The notes: a model not told the origin generated them from the letters alone. Shown: positions 1 through 12,206, numbered from the stretch's first letter. The stretch: 64,000 nt of DNA from Endothia cerciana (GCA_026119935.1 JALRMH010000010.1:372001-436000), one strand, 5' to 3'. Translations and numbers: made by a program.

Positions 1-740
1 CTCAGCCCGTCTGGCATGGCGCGTCCTGCCGTCATTGGTTCGCAACAGCCGAAAGGATCGGTCTGGGATATGCCTGGGCATTCAGCCTCCGCTCAGCTGG
101 GCTTTGACGCCGGTAGGGCAAGCCACGGCTTGTCGAAGGGGATGCCTCGCAGCCTGGGTGATCGCCGTCTGACATGATACTCTGTGTACGTAATTTGAAT
201 TAGAGTTAACCTTTAGCCTTAAGTCTCCTTCTTTTTCGCGAAAAGATACGCAGACCCACTCAAGCAGGCAGCAACTCGTGACTTACTCCCGTAGATATGG
301 AATAGCGAGTTAATAGTAGTCAGCCCTGGCATGCCTAGGCAGAGCCGCCAGCAATCTCCGCCACTGATTCGTCTGGTACAAGCAGGCTGGAGAATTCTGT
401 TTGCGGCCGGTGGACGTGGTTTCTACCACAGCAAAAGGCGCTGGAGGGCGGTCTGACAGAGGTGGTGGACCTTTGGGTCGTGGGATGCTTGAGGTGATAG
501 TAGGGAGGGAGGAGGGAGCCAAGGGAGCCATGTGATGATGGAGAACAAGGGAGCCTGGAAAGCTCGGGGCAGAGCTTCCACAGTCTCGGTAAAGCCTAAC
601 TAACCCCAAGCCTGCTTTTTCATCCGTCTCCAAAAAGCAACATGGTAGCCAGCATCCGCAGCACACAACAAACGCAACCTTAAACCTGCATATGCTCTAC
701 ACCTCACAAAACATGAGAGTGGGACTCCTCGTGAGCAAAA
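1..740. other. Intergenic, no gene seen
   Basis: No open frame here has fungal protein character. Short frames on the minus strand are low-complexity and have no recognisable domain. The four A residues at 737-740 read as TTTT on the minus strand directly after the tRNA and serve as its Pol III terminator. Confidence 0.5.
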
Positions 741-829
741 TGACTGAGCCCGGGATCGAACCGGGGACCTTGTCGGAGAAAGCTCACATGGATGTGAACG
801 ACACGTGATAACCACTACACCACTCGGCC
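741..829 (-). tRNA. tRNA-Val (anticodon CAC) with a 16-nt intron
   Basis: The minus strand folds as a complete tRNA: a D-arm with GTG/CAC stem, anticodon stem TGTCG/CGACA, and T-arm CCCGG-TTCGATC-CCGGG. The anticodon CAC is at 794-796. A 16-nt intron (777-792) sits after position 37, the canonical place for nuclear tRNA introns. A-box and B-box promoter sequences are intact and a T4 terminator follows. The acceptor stem GGCCGAG/CTCAGTC has one C-A mismatch at pair 4-69 and one G-U pair at 2-71. Identity rests on the loop geometry; Val is the only reading that keeps a 7-nt anticodon loop. Confidence 0.92.
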
Positions 830-1258
830 AATCAGGGACTGAGCTCAGGCCAAATAGAGAGAATTATATAGCATCATTCTTCTTGTTGTGATACCAGCCA
901 ATGGACAAGCACACGATCCCTCCCAGCAGCGATCGATAGTAGACTAGGGTTACATTTCGAGGTACGACAGAGCCTGTGGCTGATCTTCCTGCTATAGGCC
1001 TTAACAGCAGCTAGCAGTTGGGTATACTACAGAACAGCAAAAGAGCAGAGCCCTGGTTCTCTTACCCCTACACACCGGAGGTGTCCATGGGCAAGCACCC
1101 GGCACAGGCCGTTACGCGCTCGCCGAGACCACCGGCGCCCCACCTCCCTTTTCCCCAGGATGTTCCAGTTGCCGGGATGATTATGGCATATGCAATCATG
1201 AGTGAAGAACCTGTTAAAGTCGAGTGTCGACCCTCTATGCCCTTCTTTCCTGTTCCCC
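830..1258. other. Spacer between tRNA and the 3' end of the CDP-DAG synthase gene
   Basis: No gene is seen. It probably holds the 3' untranslated region and polyadenylation region of the minus-strand gene that ends at 1259. Confidence 0.5.
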
Positions 1259-3123
1259 TCACCTCTTCGTCGGGAGAGCCTGGTCTAGACATGATAGCAC
1301 CTGACACAGAGCGTTAGCCGTATTGCTCCGTGGCCAATGTTCGTATCAGTGGAGACTGCGTGTTGACTTACATCACCCCCAAGTGCGCCCTGGTTGCCCA
1401 GGTATCTAGCCATCCCCCTCACCAGCTCAATCTGCTCGTCCACCGTCAGACCGGTGATGGCGGTCTCGATGACTCCACCCAGCGAGACCTTGTGTGTCGC
1501 AATGAAGGAGTGGTAGTACAAGAAGGTGAAGAATCCCATGATGAATTGGCAGTCCATACGGTCCGTCATGCCGCCGTGGCCGGGGATCGAGTGGCCGAAG
1601 TCCTTGATCTTGAACGTTCGCTTGAGACCCGAAGCGAAAAACCCGCCAAAAGGAGCGATGAGGGACGCGAACGTTGCAAAGATCATGGTGTGGATCTGCA
1701 TCGGCTCCATCGTGACGCTGAAGTGCGTATTGGCTGGGAGGAAGACGAAGTCGGGAAGCTCGTAAGTATAGGGGAGGAACACCGGATTCGGGTCGCATTG
1801 CAGGCCGGTGAAGACGTTCGCGCCAAAGTCCTAGAAGCTGTTAGCCACTGCCTCGACAGATCACGAGATGTAGGCAAGTTACAGTGACCGGGCAGATGAA
1901 ATATCCGCTGCGCATCATCAGTGTTGTCAGGCCATAGCCGAAGATAATCGTCATGATCCATGCGCCCACGAAACCCTCGACTGTCTTCTTGGGAGACAGT
2001 TTGATAAGCTGCGTGCGACCAAACGTGATACCACAGATGTAGGCGAAGATGTCATTTGTGATTACGAGAGCGGCGGGCAGGAAGAACCATATCAAGCCCT
2101 CGAAGATATTGTTCATGATGAAGTGCGCCTGCACCACAATGATCAGGAGGGCCATATGCGTCCAGGCGAACTGCGTAAACTGAAACTTGAGGTGGCCTGC
2201 CTTCAGGGATGCAACAAAGAAGACAAATCCTGCAGGGTCAAACTGTTAGCCCTCGCAGACTTGCGACCAGCTACGCGGCCAAATCTAGGCTGGCAGGGTG
2301 TCTGGCGGCGGAGGCGGATGCACATACCGATGATGTAGAGTATGAAGCTTATGAAGCGGTGGTGTGTGGCCAGAGGCAGCAGCATCTTGTCCACCAGAAC
2401 GACATGCTTGAAATAGTATATCACGCTTTCTCCATAGAGGAAGTACATAGTCGTAGCCAGCCAGTACCAGTTCAGACTCTTGGTAGACCGGAGCTGCCGG
2501 GCCTTTGTGGGGACGCTTGCAATGGCGATGACCTCCTTGAAGGAGATGACCTGGACAACGGTGATAATGAGAATGATGTAGATATGACCCATGAAGAGGG
2601 CAGCGAAGAAGCCCCCAATCATGATCAGGGTCCATATCCCTCTAGTGATGAAGTTTGCCTTCTTTTTCTCATACTCGGTCTGTTGGGTCTCGCCTGTGTC
2701 TTTCTGAGGCAGGGGGGGGTCTCGTCAGCATTCGTTCCTGGTATCACAGCTGTTGAGTTCCCGGAGCGGGCGACGCGTCACCTCTGCGATGTCTTTCATT
2801 TGAGGCGACAACCTCGTCCTCGTCGGAGAGCCTTCCTCACTTGCTTCCGAGAAGCTGGCGCGACGACCATCCAGGTTTCCATTGCCCTTCCTGTGGGAGA
2901 ATTTGACGCCTCTACGTCCGTTTCCCATCTTGAACTGCTGTGTGCTCGAGGCTGGGACTTGTGCGACTGGTCGCAGGTCAGATGTCCTTGCGCGGGGGGT
3001 TGGGAAGGTCGGGGCCGAGCCTGAGCTAGATGCGGAGTCGTCGGAAGGGGATGGAGGGGATGGTGATCTGCTCAGGATGACATTGCTTGGGAGGTGAGGC
3101 ACTGGATTCTGCGGCGCTGGCAC
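1259..3123 (-). CDS. CDS1: CDP-diacylglycerol synthase (phosphatidate cytidylyltransferase)
   Basis: This enzyme makes CDP-diacylglycerol from phosphatidate and CTP in the ER membrane, the branch point to phosphatidylinositol and cardiolipin. Five exons are inferred: 3123-2782, 2703-2328, 2229-1883, 1830-1372 and 1300-1259, giving 521 aa; all junctions keep frame and have GT..AG ends. Residues 1-130 are a polar, Ser/Pro-rich cytosolic tail, followed by about eight hydrophobic segments. The family signature is at about residues 422-448 (SGLKRTFKIKDFGHS, then PGHGG and DRMD), with the metal-binding acidic residues present. The last exon encodes only 13 residues and restores a typical fungal C-terminus. 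The start is the first in-frame ATG. It is transcribed divergently from the cyclin gene at 4339. Family assignment is very safe. Confidence 0.95.
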
Positions 3124-4338
3124 CTTGCCAAGGTTTCCTGTTGGTCAAGTCTGTCAAGGCGGCGCAGCGCAGTTCTTGTTGTCGCAGTGGATGGTCGCTG
3201 GTTGAAATCAAGACGATGCAGTCGGGCCTCTCGGAGGCTTAGTTGCGAAGCATGTCCAGAGAAGTGGAGTCTTGCAAATTGGGGCCATCAGCTACGTCAC
3301 GTCCCTGTGGCTTGGCACACAGAGGCAGCAGCCTACCAACCTCAGCTCACTGTAGCCACCAATCCTGAGAAGCACTGTACCGCGCTGCACTGCACTGCAC
3401 TGCGCGGCACCCCACAGGGCCTTGTCGCACTGGTTGACTTTAGCGATGTGTAAGTATGTTATGACATTTGTAGATCCCGATATATATTTACCTTGATGTT
3501 ATACTTCTCTCCGTCTAGGTATGCCATACCTGTCTATTCCTCGAGACACTTGTCACAACATGAAGGACCGGAGTTAGGGTTCAGGAGCATGTGCACTCCG
3601 AGACTCCGGGAACCTAGGGGGATATTCTGCAATGCTGCAAGTCGGTCATGGTCGTCATCCTGCAGCTTCTTTCTATCTGCACCTGCATCTGCGACTAAAG
3701 GGCAAGAGTTGGTGGCGAGCTACAAGCCACAGGCGTGTCTCATTTCCAACCTTGGGAAATAAGACCAAGATAAGTACATAAAGAAAATTGACAGAATTCA
3801 GACCTTCAGAGCACCTGCAAGCAGCCCCTGGTACGGAATTTGAAGAGGGCCTAGCCCCAGCTTCCCATCTTGTGGAGCTCTTGCAGAGCGTGCAGAGCGT
3901 GCAGAGCGTGCAGCGCGTGCAGGGCGTGCAGAGCGTGCAGGGCTTCAAGGTTCCAGGGTGCTGAGGTTCACATGTGAATGTGGCACCTTATCGCCCCGAT
4001 AAGGAATTGTGGCTTGCCGCGTCCCCTGCGCTTTTCAAGGCCTGGTGGCATTGATGGTTGGACCCGGAGCAGTTCCATCGTCCTGACTTCAACAGTCCCC
4101 TCTTCCATCCTGGGTCGCCATACTCTCTCCACCAGACCTCTGCTCTACCCTACCCGTCCGCGACTGCGATAGCCGGCATTCTCGACCTCCGTTGCGCGTC
4201 TTGCTCTTGTGCCGGACGCGGGCTCATCCACCATCTCGTCGCTGTCCGGCCGAGCTACCCTGGTCAACGAGATATCACATACCTCACGCCGGCCCTTCTT
4301 TTTTCTTCTGTTTTTCCTGACCAGCCGGCTGCACGTCA
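3124..4338. promoter_or_regulatory. Shared 5' region of divergent CDS1 and CTK2-like genes
   Basis: The 1.2 kb between two divergent starts has no convincing gene. It contains a short ACTGC pentamer run near 3385-3403 and a 9-bp tandem array at 3882-3944. Pyrimidine-rich sequence precedes the cyclin start. No specific factor site was assigned. Confidence 0.45.
3882..3944. repeat. 9-bp tandem repeat, seven copies
   Basis: Seven consecutive units of the form TGCAGAGCG (variants TGCAGCGCG and TGCAGGGCG) lie about 400 bp upstream of the cyclin gene. The array stays in register throughout. It is a minisatellite with no visible coding role. Confidence 0.9.
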
Positions 4339-5784
4339 ATGTCTCCGAACGGCGCTAGTTCTTCACAGTCCCGGCGGAGACCAAGCCCTCCGCCACCGGC
4401 CGACGATGGTCCGAAGGGCCCAAGCCCTGGCAATATTGTCCTGTCGAACCAATACAGGTTTGAGCAAAACATACGCCGACTGCAGAAGGAATGCGGATGT
4501 GATCCAGCCAGAGAAGACTCATATAGGATACAAGGTGTTCAGCTGATCGATTCCGTCCGGCAGGCTCTGCGTCTGTATGTATCCTGCCCCTCTGTTGGTG
4601 TTTGCCTACCGTCGCGTTGTCGTCAAGACTGACCATCGGCCCAGGCCCGTCAAGACCTTTACGACCGCCTGCACGTACTACCACCTCTTCCGACTCTGTC
4701 ATCGCGATGCCGAGTACAACTACCAAGATGCCTCCCTCGCGTCGCTGTTTATGGCCTGCAAGGTCGAGGACACCATCAAGAAGTCGAAGGAGATTCTCTG
4801 CGCAGCCTACAATATCAAGAACCCGGACCATCCTACAACTCAGGACGACAAGGTACAAACGGAGTCACCCACCTCCTCCTGCGGCAGATCTAGTCGGATG
4901 TGCTGATAGTTTACGCACAGGTCTTCGATAGCCCCCACAAGATCATCATCGGTCTGGAGCGGCACATCCTTGAAACCATCGGCTTTGACTTCCGGGCTCG
5001 CTATCCCCAGAAGGTTCTGGTCAAGATGGTGCGCTATCTGTATCATCCCGATGTGGCCCGAGGCGTCATTCCCATGGCCTACGACATATCCATTGACATG
5101 TACAAGACCTTCGCGCCAATCAAGGCATCCACCTTCACCATGGTCCTGGCCGTCGTCGAGCTGGCGGCTCTCCTGAACGACCGGGACGTCGAGAAGATGC
5201 GCGCCCTCGATCTCCAGAGATACCACACCAACCGCCCCAGCGTCCTGGAGGTGATGCTGGATCTGCTGGATCTGTATACTCAGTTCAGCAAGTACACCGA
5301 CGTCGGCATGAGATTCGAGCTGTCCAAGTTCATCGACATCAAGATCAGGCTGAACCAGGAAGTCGAAAGCGGTGAAGGTTCACTCCGCCGGTTCGACATC
5401 TGGTGTGAGAGGTGCGAGGATGATGAGAAGGTCAAGTACCCTATCACGCCCGGATCTGCTACGTCCCCTGCGATTTCGGGATCTTGGCCCGGGGGAAAGC
5501 GGCCGAAGTCGGGACAAGAGCCTCAAACGATGCGCTTCGTGTACGACGTGGAAGAGGTGAGGAGGGAGAGGGACACCAATGATGAATACACCAAGGAAGA
5601 ATACGAGGAATACGAGATCGACGTGGAAGAGAAGATTCCAGACCCAGAGCCACGTCATCAACACCATGGCCGCGATCGTGGTCGCCACGGGCCTCGCAAC
5701 CACCATGATTCAAGTTGGGGTCCATATCCGAGGAATCGCCATGACCGGCACCACAAGGGTGGCCGAAAGGGTGGTTACTATTGA
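4339..5784 (+). CDS. Cyclin, CTD-kinase beta subunit (Ctk2-like)
   Basis: Regulatory cyclin of the CTDK-I type kinase that phosphorylates the RNA polymerase II C-terminal domain; nuclear. Three exons are inferred: 4339-4574, 4645-4852 and 4921-5784, giving 435 aa, with GTATGT and GTACAA donors and an ACTGAC branch site in intron 1. A Ser/Pro-rich N-terminus is followed by a helix beginning near residue 35 (QYRFEQNIRRLQKECG) and a cyclin box from about residue 60 to 160, including YNYQDASLASLFMACKVEDT. The C-terminal 90 residues are acidic and then His/Arg/Gly-rich, ending in GGRKGGYY. Order and spacing match fungal Ctk2 proteins better than cyclin T or cyclin C. A cyclin-K-like name would also be acceptable. 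Confidence 0.9.
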
Positions 5785-6993
5785 TGTGTGGATATGCGGG
5801 GTCATTACCGCCAGGTGAAGATGCATGGCGGCTTGAAAACTAAGGGCATAGTGGTACCCTTCCGTCTCGCCCTTCACCGACTCTCGCGCACGGGTCCTTG
5901 TTGAGCTGTGCCTGCCGATCGTGAACCCACAGCTTCGCGGGATGTGCTGCGCAATCTGGAAATTCGTGGTGGCTGCGAGACTATTTCCCTGGGCATCCGA
6001 GCTCTATATCCTCCAATGAATAAACCTCCAGAGACGGTCGTTGGTCTACGATATGTGGTCACGCTTTCGACCCGTGATGTGGTGGGATGTCAGCTCGAGC
6101 GTTTTGACCTCGGGAACACATTGGAAGGCCGAGGACAGAAGGACTGAGAGAGTCATCCTAGGGTCAGCAATGCCGAGGAGGTTTCTATGTACAACCATGG
6201 TCACAAGCCCTTGTTGCCGGACTCAATTGCCCCCGGGGGGGTTGGAGTTCTGATCAGTGACTGGTCTGATCTAGTACTGGACCCGCCTCTGTCTGTACAG
6301 GACGTTGCATCACCCTGATTACCACTGACCATCCGAGGATCACCCGGTGCTCAGGTCAGTGATCATTTGCAGGATATGGTCCCCCAGGATAAACATCCCC
6401 TATGCGTCTCCCCAGATTCCCCGCAATCCACCCGCGGTCCCTACTCAGTAAATCGACGGACCTCACTTGCCCAGAGAAACACCCCAACTAATACCCAGCG
6501 CTCCCAGGCAGGCAGCCTGCATGCAGATTTTCTACGGCCTTGTCCCAAATAAGACATCGCCGCCCAACGCTAATACCAATAGCATGCTCGCCGTGTTCAG
6601 GTCCCGTCCGTACTGCCCTATCGGTTGTTGACCGACGTTGTCTCAGAAGGCCCAATTCTCCTCTCCGGGTTCTCCGACTGCTGTGCTCAAGAGGTTGTTT
6701 GACCATGCTTCAAAATAGTGTAACCAGTGAACCTCCAAGGCACCCACTTCGGTGTGAAGTTGTGTGGGCGTGGTGGTCTTATGACGAGGAAGGCAAGAGT
6801 ATAGGGAATCCAGGAGCGCGGTGATGTAACGCCCACTTTCAGCTGAGTGGTGATCGACAACAATAAATGCAATGGCTCATCCCTTTTTTTTTTCCTGACC
6901 CGACAGACTGTCGTGCTTCTTCCTGTAGGTATAGATCCCGGATCCTCGAGTTCCCGACCTAGGTCGAAAGCGTCTCGTCCACTTCTTTGCCAG
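5785..6993. other. Intergenic, promoter of the beta-glucosidase gene
   Basis: No gene is recognised. The region contains the 3' end of the cyclin transcript and the upstream region of the secreted beta-glucosidase. A C5G7 run lies near 6230-6240. Short frames on both strands look non-coding. Confidence 0.45.
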
Positions 6994-9537
6994 ATGACGG
7001 GCTCTGTATTGTGCTGCCTCTTGGGGCTGCTCGCCAGCCAGGCAGTGGCCCAGTCGGATGTGATCACAGACGACTTGTACTTCTACGGCGAGTCACCGCC
7101 CTTCTATCCAAGCCCCAATGCTACTGGCACGGGGAATTGGGCGGCGGCGTATGAGAAGGCGAGGGCGTTGGTCGGCCAGATGACGCTTGAGGAGAAGGTG
7201 GGTAGTCTACCTGTGACTTGTTCATGCCCACGACAGCCTCAGGCAGCTCTGGACAGACGCTGGAGACATGCCATAAGACAACCCGACAGATGAGCTAACA
7301 CGCCCTCCCCAGGTCAACCTCACAGGCGGCATTGAATCAACTGCCACCGGCTGCTCAGGCACCGTCACCTCCATCCCGCGCCTCGGTTTCCCGGGCCTCT
7401 GCCTCTCCGACGCAGGCAACGGCCTGCGGTCCGCAGACTACGTCACCTCCTGGGCGTCGGGGTGGTCCGTCGGGGCGTCCTTCAACCGCGACCTCGCGCA
7501 CCAGCGCGCCGTGGGCATGGCGGGCGAGTTCCGCAAGAAGGGCTCCAACATCGCGCTGGGCCCCGTCGTCGGGCCCCTGGGCAGGATCGCGGAGAACGGC
7601 AGGAACTGGGAAGGGTTCTCGAACGACCCGTACCTGTGCGGCGCGCTGGCCTACGAGACGGTCCGGGGCGCGCAGAGCGTCGGCGTGATCACGAGCGTGA
7701 AGCACTTCGTGGCCTATGAGCAGGAGACGAACCGGAACCCGGAGGGGGACGTGTCGAGTGTGAGCTCGAACCTGGATGATAAGGCCATGCACGAGCTGTA
7801 CCTCTGGTGAGCACTGCCTTCCCCTCGACACCGCTCGGTGTCTCTGGCCAGGGCTGACGGGGACAGCAAAGGCCCTTCCAAGACGCAGTCCATGCAGGCA
7901 CGGGTAACATCATGTGCTCGTACAATCGCATCAACGGCTCCTGGGCCTGCCAGAACAGCTATACGCTTAACAACCTCCTCAAGACCGAGCTCGGCTTCCA
8001 AGGCTTTGTAGTCTCGGACTGGGGTGCACAGCACGCGGGAGTGGCTACCGCCAACTCGGGTCTCGACCTGACCATGCCCATTGGCTCCGAGTACTGGGGA
8101 CCACACCTGACGCAAGCCGTCAACAACGGCTCGGTCAGCACAGCAAGGCTTGATGATATGGTGACCAGGATCGTTGCCGCATGGTATCAGATGGGACAAG
8201 ACTCCAGCGACTATCCCGCCGTCGGGGTCGGCATCCCCTACAAACTGGCCGCGCCGCACGAGAGGGTCATAGGCTGGAACGCGAGCTTCAAGGACGTCAC
8301 CTACCAGGGCGCGCTGGAGGGCCACGTCCTGGTCAAGAACGTCAACAATACCCTGCCTCTCAAGTCGCCTCAGCTCATCTCTCTGTACGGCTACTCGGCC
8401 AAGACACCGGACTCCTTCTACCCTGGAAATGGCGGATGGAACGGCGGCGCCTACCCGCTGGGCGCCAATGACACCTGGACCGAGTACACGCAGAACGACA
8501 CCGTGCCGGTGGCATACGGTCGGGGGATTGCGGTCAACGGCACCATCGTGTCCGGCGGCGGTTCCGGTGCCAATGAGCCGGCCTACATCTCCTCGCCGTT
8601 CGAGGCGCTCAGCGTCCGCGCGCAGGGCGACCTGACGGGGCTCTACTGGGACTTTGAGAGCACCAACCCGGAGGTGGACCCCACCTCTGATGCCTGCATC
8701 GTGGACGTCAACACTTTTGCCTCGGAGGGCTGGGACAGGCCCGACCTGCATGATGACTATACCGACAGCATCATCCTCAACGTCGCCGCAAACTGTGCCA
8801 ACACCATTGTCATCTTCCAAAACGCCGGTGCGAGGTTGGTGGACACGTTCATTGACCACCCGAACGTGACAGCCCTGGTCTTTGCGCACGTGCCTGGTCA
8901 GGACAGCGGGAAGGCACTCGTCTCGTTGTTATACGGTGATGAGAACTTCAGCGGCAAGCTGCCGTACTCGATCCCCAAGAACGAGAGCGACTACGATGGT
9001 CTCGCGAGCCCCGCGCAGCCCGAGGGGGAGTTCGCGCTGTACCCACAGGCCAACTTCACCGAGGGCGTGTACATCGACTACCGGGCGTTTGATGCCAAGA
9101 ACATCACGCCGAGGTATGAATTTGGCTTTGGGCTGAGTTATACCACGTTCGCCTTCTCGGGTTTGAGCGTCGCGAACGGTAACGCCTCCACGGCGTCGTA
9201 CCCGACAGGTCAGGTCCTAGAAGGAGGCCAGGAGGACCTATGGGACGTCATAGCCACCGTCGGCTCCACGGTGACGAACACGGGCTCGGTCGAGGGCGCC
9301 GAGGTCGCGCAGCTGTACGTCGGCATCCCCGGCGGCCCTGTCAGGCAGCTGCGTGGGTTCGAGAAGCCCGTCCTCGCCCCAAACGCGAGTGCTAGTGTTT
9401 CCTTCCCGTTGACGAGGCGTGACTTGAGCACATGGGACGTAGTGGCACAGAAGTGGCTATTGCAGGAGGGAGACTACCCGTTATACGTGGGTAGCAGTAG
9501 TAGGGATCTGCCGCTGACCGGGACCCTCACGATCTGA
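6994..9537 (+). CDS. Secreted GH3 beta-glucosidase
   Basis: Hydrolyses terminal beta-D-glucosyl residues, mainly cellobiose and short cello-oligosaccharides, outside the cell. Three exons are inferred: 6994-7197, 7313-7806 and 7872-9537, giving 787 aa. Residues 1-20 form a signal peptide ending ASQAVAQ. The GH3 N-terminal domain follows, with the substrate-binding stretch SVKHFVAYEQETNRN and the nucleophile Asp282 in GFVVSDWGAQHAG. The second GH3 domain contains VTALVFAHVPGQDSGKAL, and a fibronectin-III-like domain ends the protein (GAEVAQLYVGIPGGPVRQLRGFEKP). Many N-glycosylation sequons are present. The chosen ATG is the only one that places a signal peptide at the N-terminus; an upstream in-frame extension would bury it. 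Length and layout are normal for fungal extracellular GH3 enzymes. Confidence 0.95.
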
Positions 9538-10296
9538 GGCCGGCGTCAGGTTTCGGATCTGAACGAGATGATTTGGGACTACCGCTGTGAGATATAATGA
9601 CCATCATCGACCGAGTGCTTGTACATCATGGACCGTCGTGTGACTTGCTCGGTACCCTGGCCGTTGAAGCACCAGACACCGCATACACACAACTCTGAGC
9701 ACTGCTCGTGGTGAAGGCCGTAGCCCACAGCAATCAGCCTAGATCCTAGGGGAGTCTTACCGCTACCTATACTCTTGGGTGGCCTGTCGAGATATTAGCG
9801 TAAGTCCTCGTCATAAATGCTGGGCGCGTCGACCGGAGAATGTAGAAAAGGCTTCTCAGAATTTTGCAAGTGGAATCATTGGTTATCATTCCCGTCTTGA
9901 AACATGTTTTTTTTTTGGTTGCAATCATCATATACCATTCGGTAGGAGGGGGAGAAGGGTGTGTAGGAGGGATGTGCATACCTTGTCAGCGATTGCATCC
10001 CATCGTGTTCGGTGGTGAAGATGAGAAACTGATGTCGGTTTTGAAGCCTGCCAGAATATTGAACACCCAGCGCGTTATGTAAGCGTGCCGGAGCTGGTGT
10101 GGAGCAGCTGGGCACCTGGACACGCTAGAGAGGACCCTGACCACGCCGCCTGACCTCATGTCTGCAGGGGCCTAAGCTGTATTGAAATGTGCCGAGGGGA
10201 TGACGAGTTTCGAGGCAGCCTCTCACAGACACTTCGCCGGCTTTCCTCCTGCAACATCCTCAACAGCATCTGCCTTGTCCGTCACAGACCGCCACA
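9538..10296. other. Intergenic, nothing recognised
   Basis: The spacer between two plus-strand genes contains a T9 run near 9905 and no open frame of protein character. Confidence 0.5.
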
Positions 10297-11338
10297 ATGG
10301 TGTCGTTCAAGAACTTGCTGACAATCGGGCCATATCTAGCCTTGTCTGTTGCACTACCCAGCTCTCAGCGGCCTCTGGATGATGACGATGACACTGACAC
10401 TCCACTGCCCCTGATCATCTGGCATGGTGAGCATGCTCCTTTCACCTTCGCCTTCCCCAGCCTCCCTCCTCCTTTCCCATCTGACCATCTCACTACCAGG
10501 TCTCGGCGACTCCTACGGCAACGAAGGCCTTCAATCCGTCGCGGCCCTCGCCCAAGCCATCAACCCCGGCACGCTCGTGCACATCGTCAGCCAAGGCGAC
10601 GACCCGAACGCCGACCAGCGCGCGACCTTCTGGGGCGACGTGAACGGCCAGATCGACAAGCTCTGCGCCGACATCGCCGCGAACCCCATCATCAGCACCG
10701 CTCCCGCCGTCGACGCCCTGGGCTTCAGCCAGGGCGGGCAGTTCCTGCGCGGCTGGGTCGAGCGGTGCAACTCGCCTCCCGTGCGGAACCTGATCACGTT
10801 CGGGTCGCAGCACAACGGCATCGCCGAGTTCAGCGAGTGCGCGCCGGCCAACTTCCTGTGCAGGGGCGCCATGGCCCTGCTGAGGGGCAACGTCTGGGGC
10901 AGCTATGTCCAGACCAACCTGGTGCCCGCGCAGTACTACAGGCCGCCCGCGGACTACGAGAGCTATCTTGAGAACTCCAACTTCCTGGCGGATATCAACA
11001 ACGAGAGGGAGGAGAAGAGCCCGGAGTACAAGAAGCAGCTCGCGAAGCTGGAGAACTTCGTGATGTACATGTTTGAGGAGGACAAGACGGTCATCCCCAA
11101 GGAGACGAGTTGGTGGTCCGAGGTCAACGGGACGGAGATCACACCGCTAAGGTCGAGACCGATCTACAATGAGGACTGGCTGGGCCTGAAAGAGCTGGAC
11201 CGCAAGGGTGGCTTGCTCTTCCGGACTACACCCGGCGAGCACATGCGCCTGGAGGAGGGTGTGCTGAACGACACTTTCCGCGAGTTCTTCGGTCCCCTGG
11301 AGCCGTCCAAGAAGGCTGTTCTGGTTGACGAGCTCTAG
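10297..11338 (+). CDS. Palmitoyl-protein thioesterase (PPT1 family)
   Basis: Removes S-linked fatty acyl groups from proteins, normally in the lysosome/vacuole. Two exons are inferred, 10297-10426 and 10500-11338, giving 322 aa; the 73-nt intron has a CTGAC branch point and CAG acceptor. A hydrophobic signal peptide (residues 1-20) is followed by an Asp-rich patch. The fold markers are the oxyanion loop IIWHGLGDSYGNEGL, the nucleophile Ser120 in GFSQGGQFLRGW, and the catalytic His291 in PGEHMRLEEG. Size and motif order match fungal PPT1-type enzymes. Confidence 0.93.
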
Positions 11339-11516
11339 ACCCCCCATCTTGATATTGGGATTACCCGGGCGTTTAGGCGAAGGTATGAGGTTGACTGGCA
11401 TCAGCGTTTATACTGAGGGTCACTGTTGAGGTGGAAATGTGCGAAGTTGCTCCCTGTTGACCACATCGCCCGCTACCCTGGAACTGATCGATAAGTTTAT
11501 GACACTCGCCCACCGT

Positions 11517-12206
11517 TCAAAGAAAAGGTGAGACCGTCTCAATCGTAAACTTGCCCCACCGATCAATGTAAGACCTCTGAGAACAGTGCATCAACATGGG
11601 CCGGTTTAAATCCACCGTAACATTGACGCCCTCCTCGCCATGCGTCTCTTCCATCTCGATCCTGAACTTGGTCCTCGCCTTCCCATCCCTGACCCGCATC
11701 TTCTCGAACAAGACGTAGCTCGGGTAGAAGACCGCGCTCGTATTCCCACTCATCGGCCCCTTCTTCTTCAGGAAAGCGGTCAGCTGCGCCGCGCTCGGCT
11801 GCTTCCCGTCGGGCTCGACGCCGTGCTTGCCGAGAGCCCGGCACAAGCCCGCCTGCGTCACGCCGGGCTTCTTGAGGATGTCGCGGATCTTGCGCCGCAT
11901 GGAGTCGCACGTCTCGTAGACGGGCACGCGCTACCCTAACTCCTCGTCCGGCAGGGCGACGCCCGACACGTCGAGGATGTCGGCGTCGGCGGCCTGCTTC
12001 TTCTTGGCCGGGGTCTTCTTCTTCTTGTTGTCGGACGCGCCCGGCGCGTCCCCGCCGGCCCTGCGCTTCTTGCCCTCCGGCTTCTGGGCGGCGGGCGGGG
12101 CCCCTTTGGCGGTCTTGTCGGCCCGGGGACGTACGGCCTTGTTCACCGCATGGTCGGACATGGAGGACAAGGCCCTTTGCAGAGGCGCGGTATCGGTGTT
12201 GCTCAT
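11517..12206 (-). pseudogene. DUF7726-type protein interrupted by an in-frame TAG
   Basis: One reading frame runs from ATG at 12206 to TGA at 11517, broken only by TAG at 11931-11933. The upstream 91 codons are Lys/Ala-rich and nucleus-like (KKKKTPAKKKQAADADILDV), then DVSGVALPDEELG. Three codons further on, the domain continues with VPVYETCDSMRRKIRDILKK, GVTQAGLCRALGKHG, KGPMSGNTSAVFYPSYVLFE and KMRVRDGKA, the pattern of the fungal DUF7726 family, whose function is unknown. No splice pair removes the stop without deleting conserved residues. It may be a recent nonsense mutation, a readthrough stop or a base error. The intact frame on both sides argues for a recent event. Confidence 0.75.

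Noticed and set aside
6847..6993. A longer N-terminus for the GH3 enzyme
   Set aside because: It would place 49 residues before the signal peptide and prevent secretion; the ATG at 6994 fits the family.
7714..8889. A 391-codon antisense frame over the beta-glucosidase gene
   Set aside because: It has no start context, domain or plausible composition; it mirrors the GC-rich GH3 exons.
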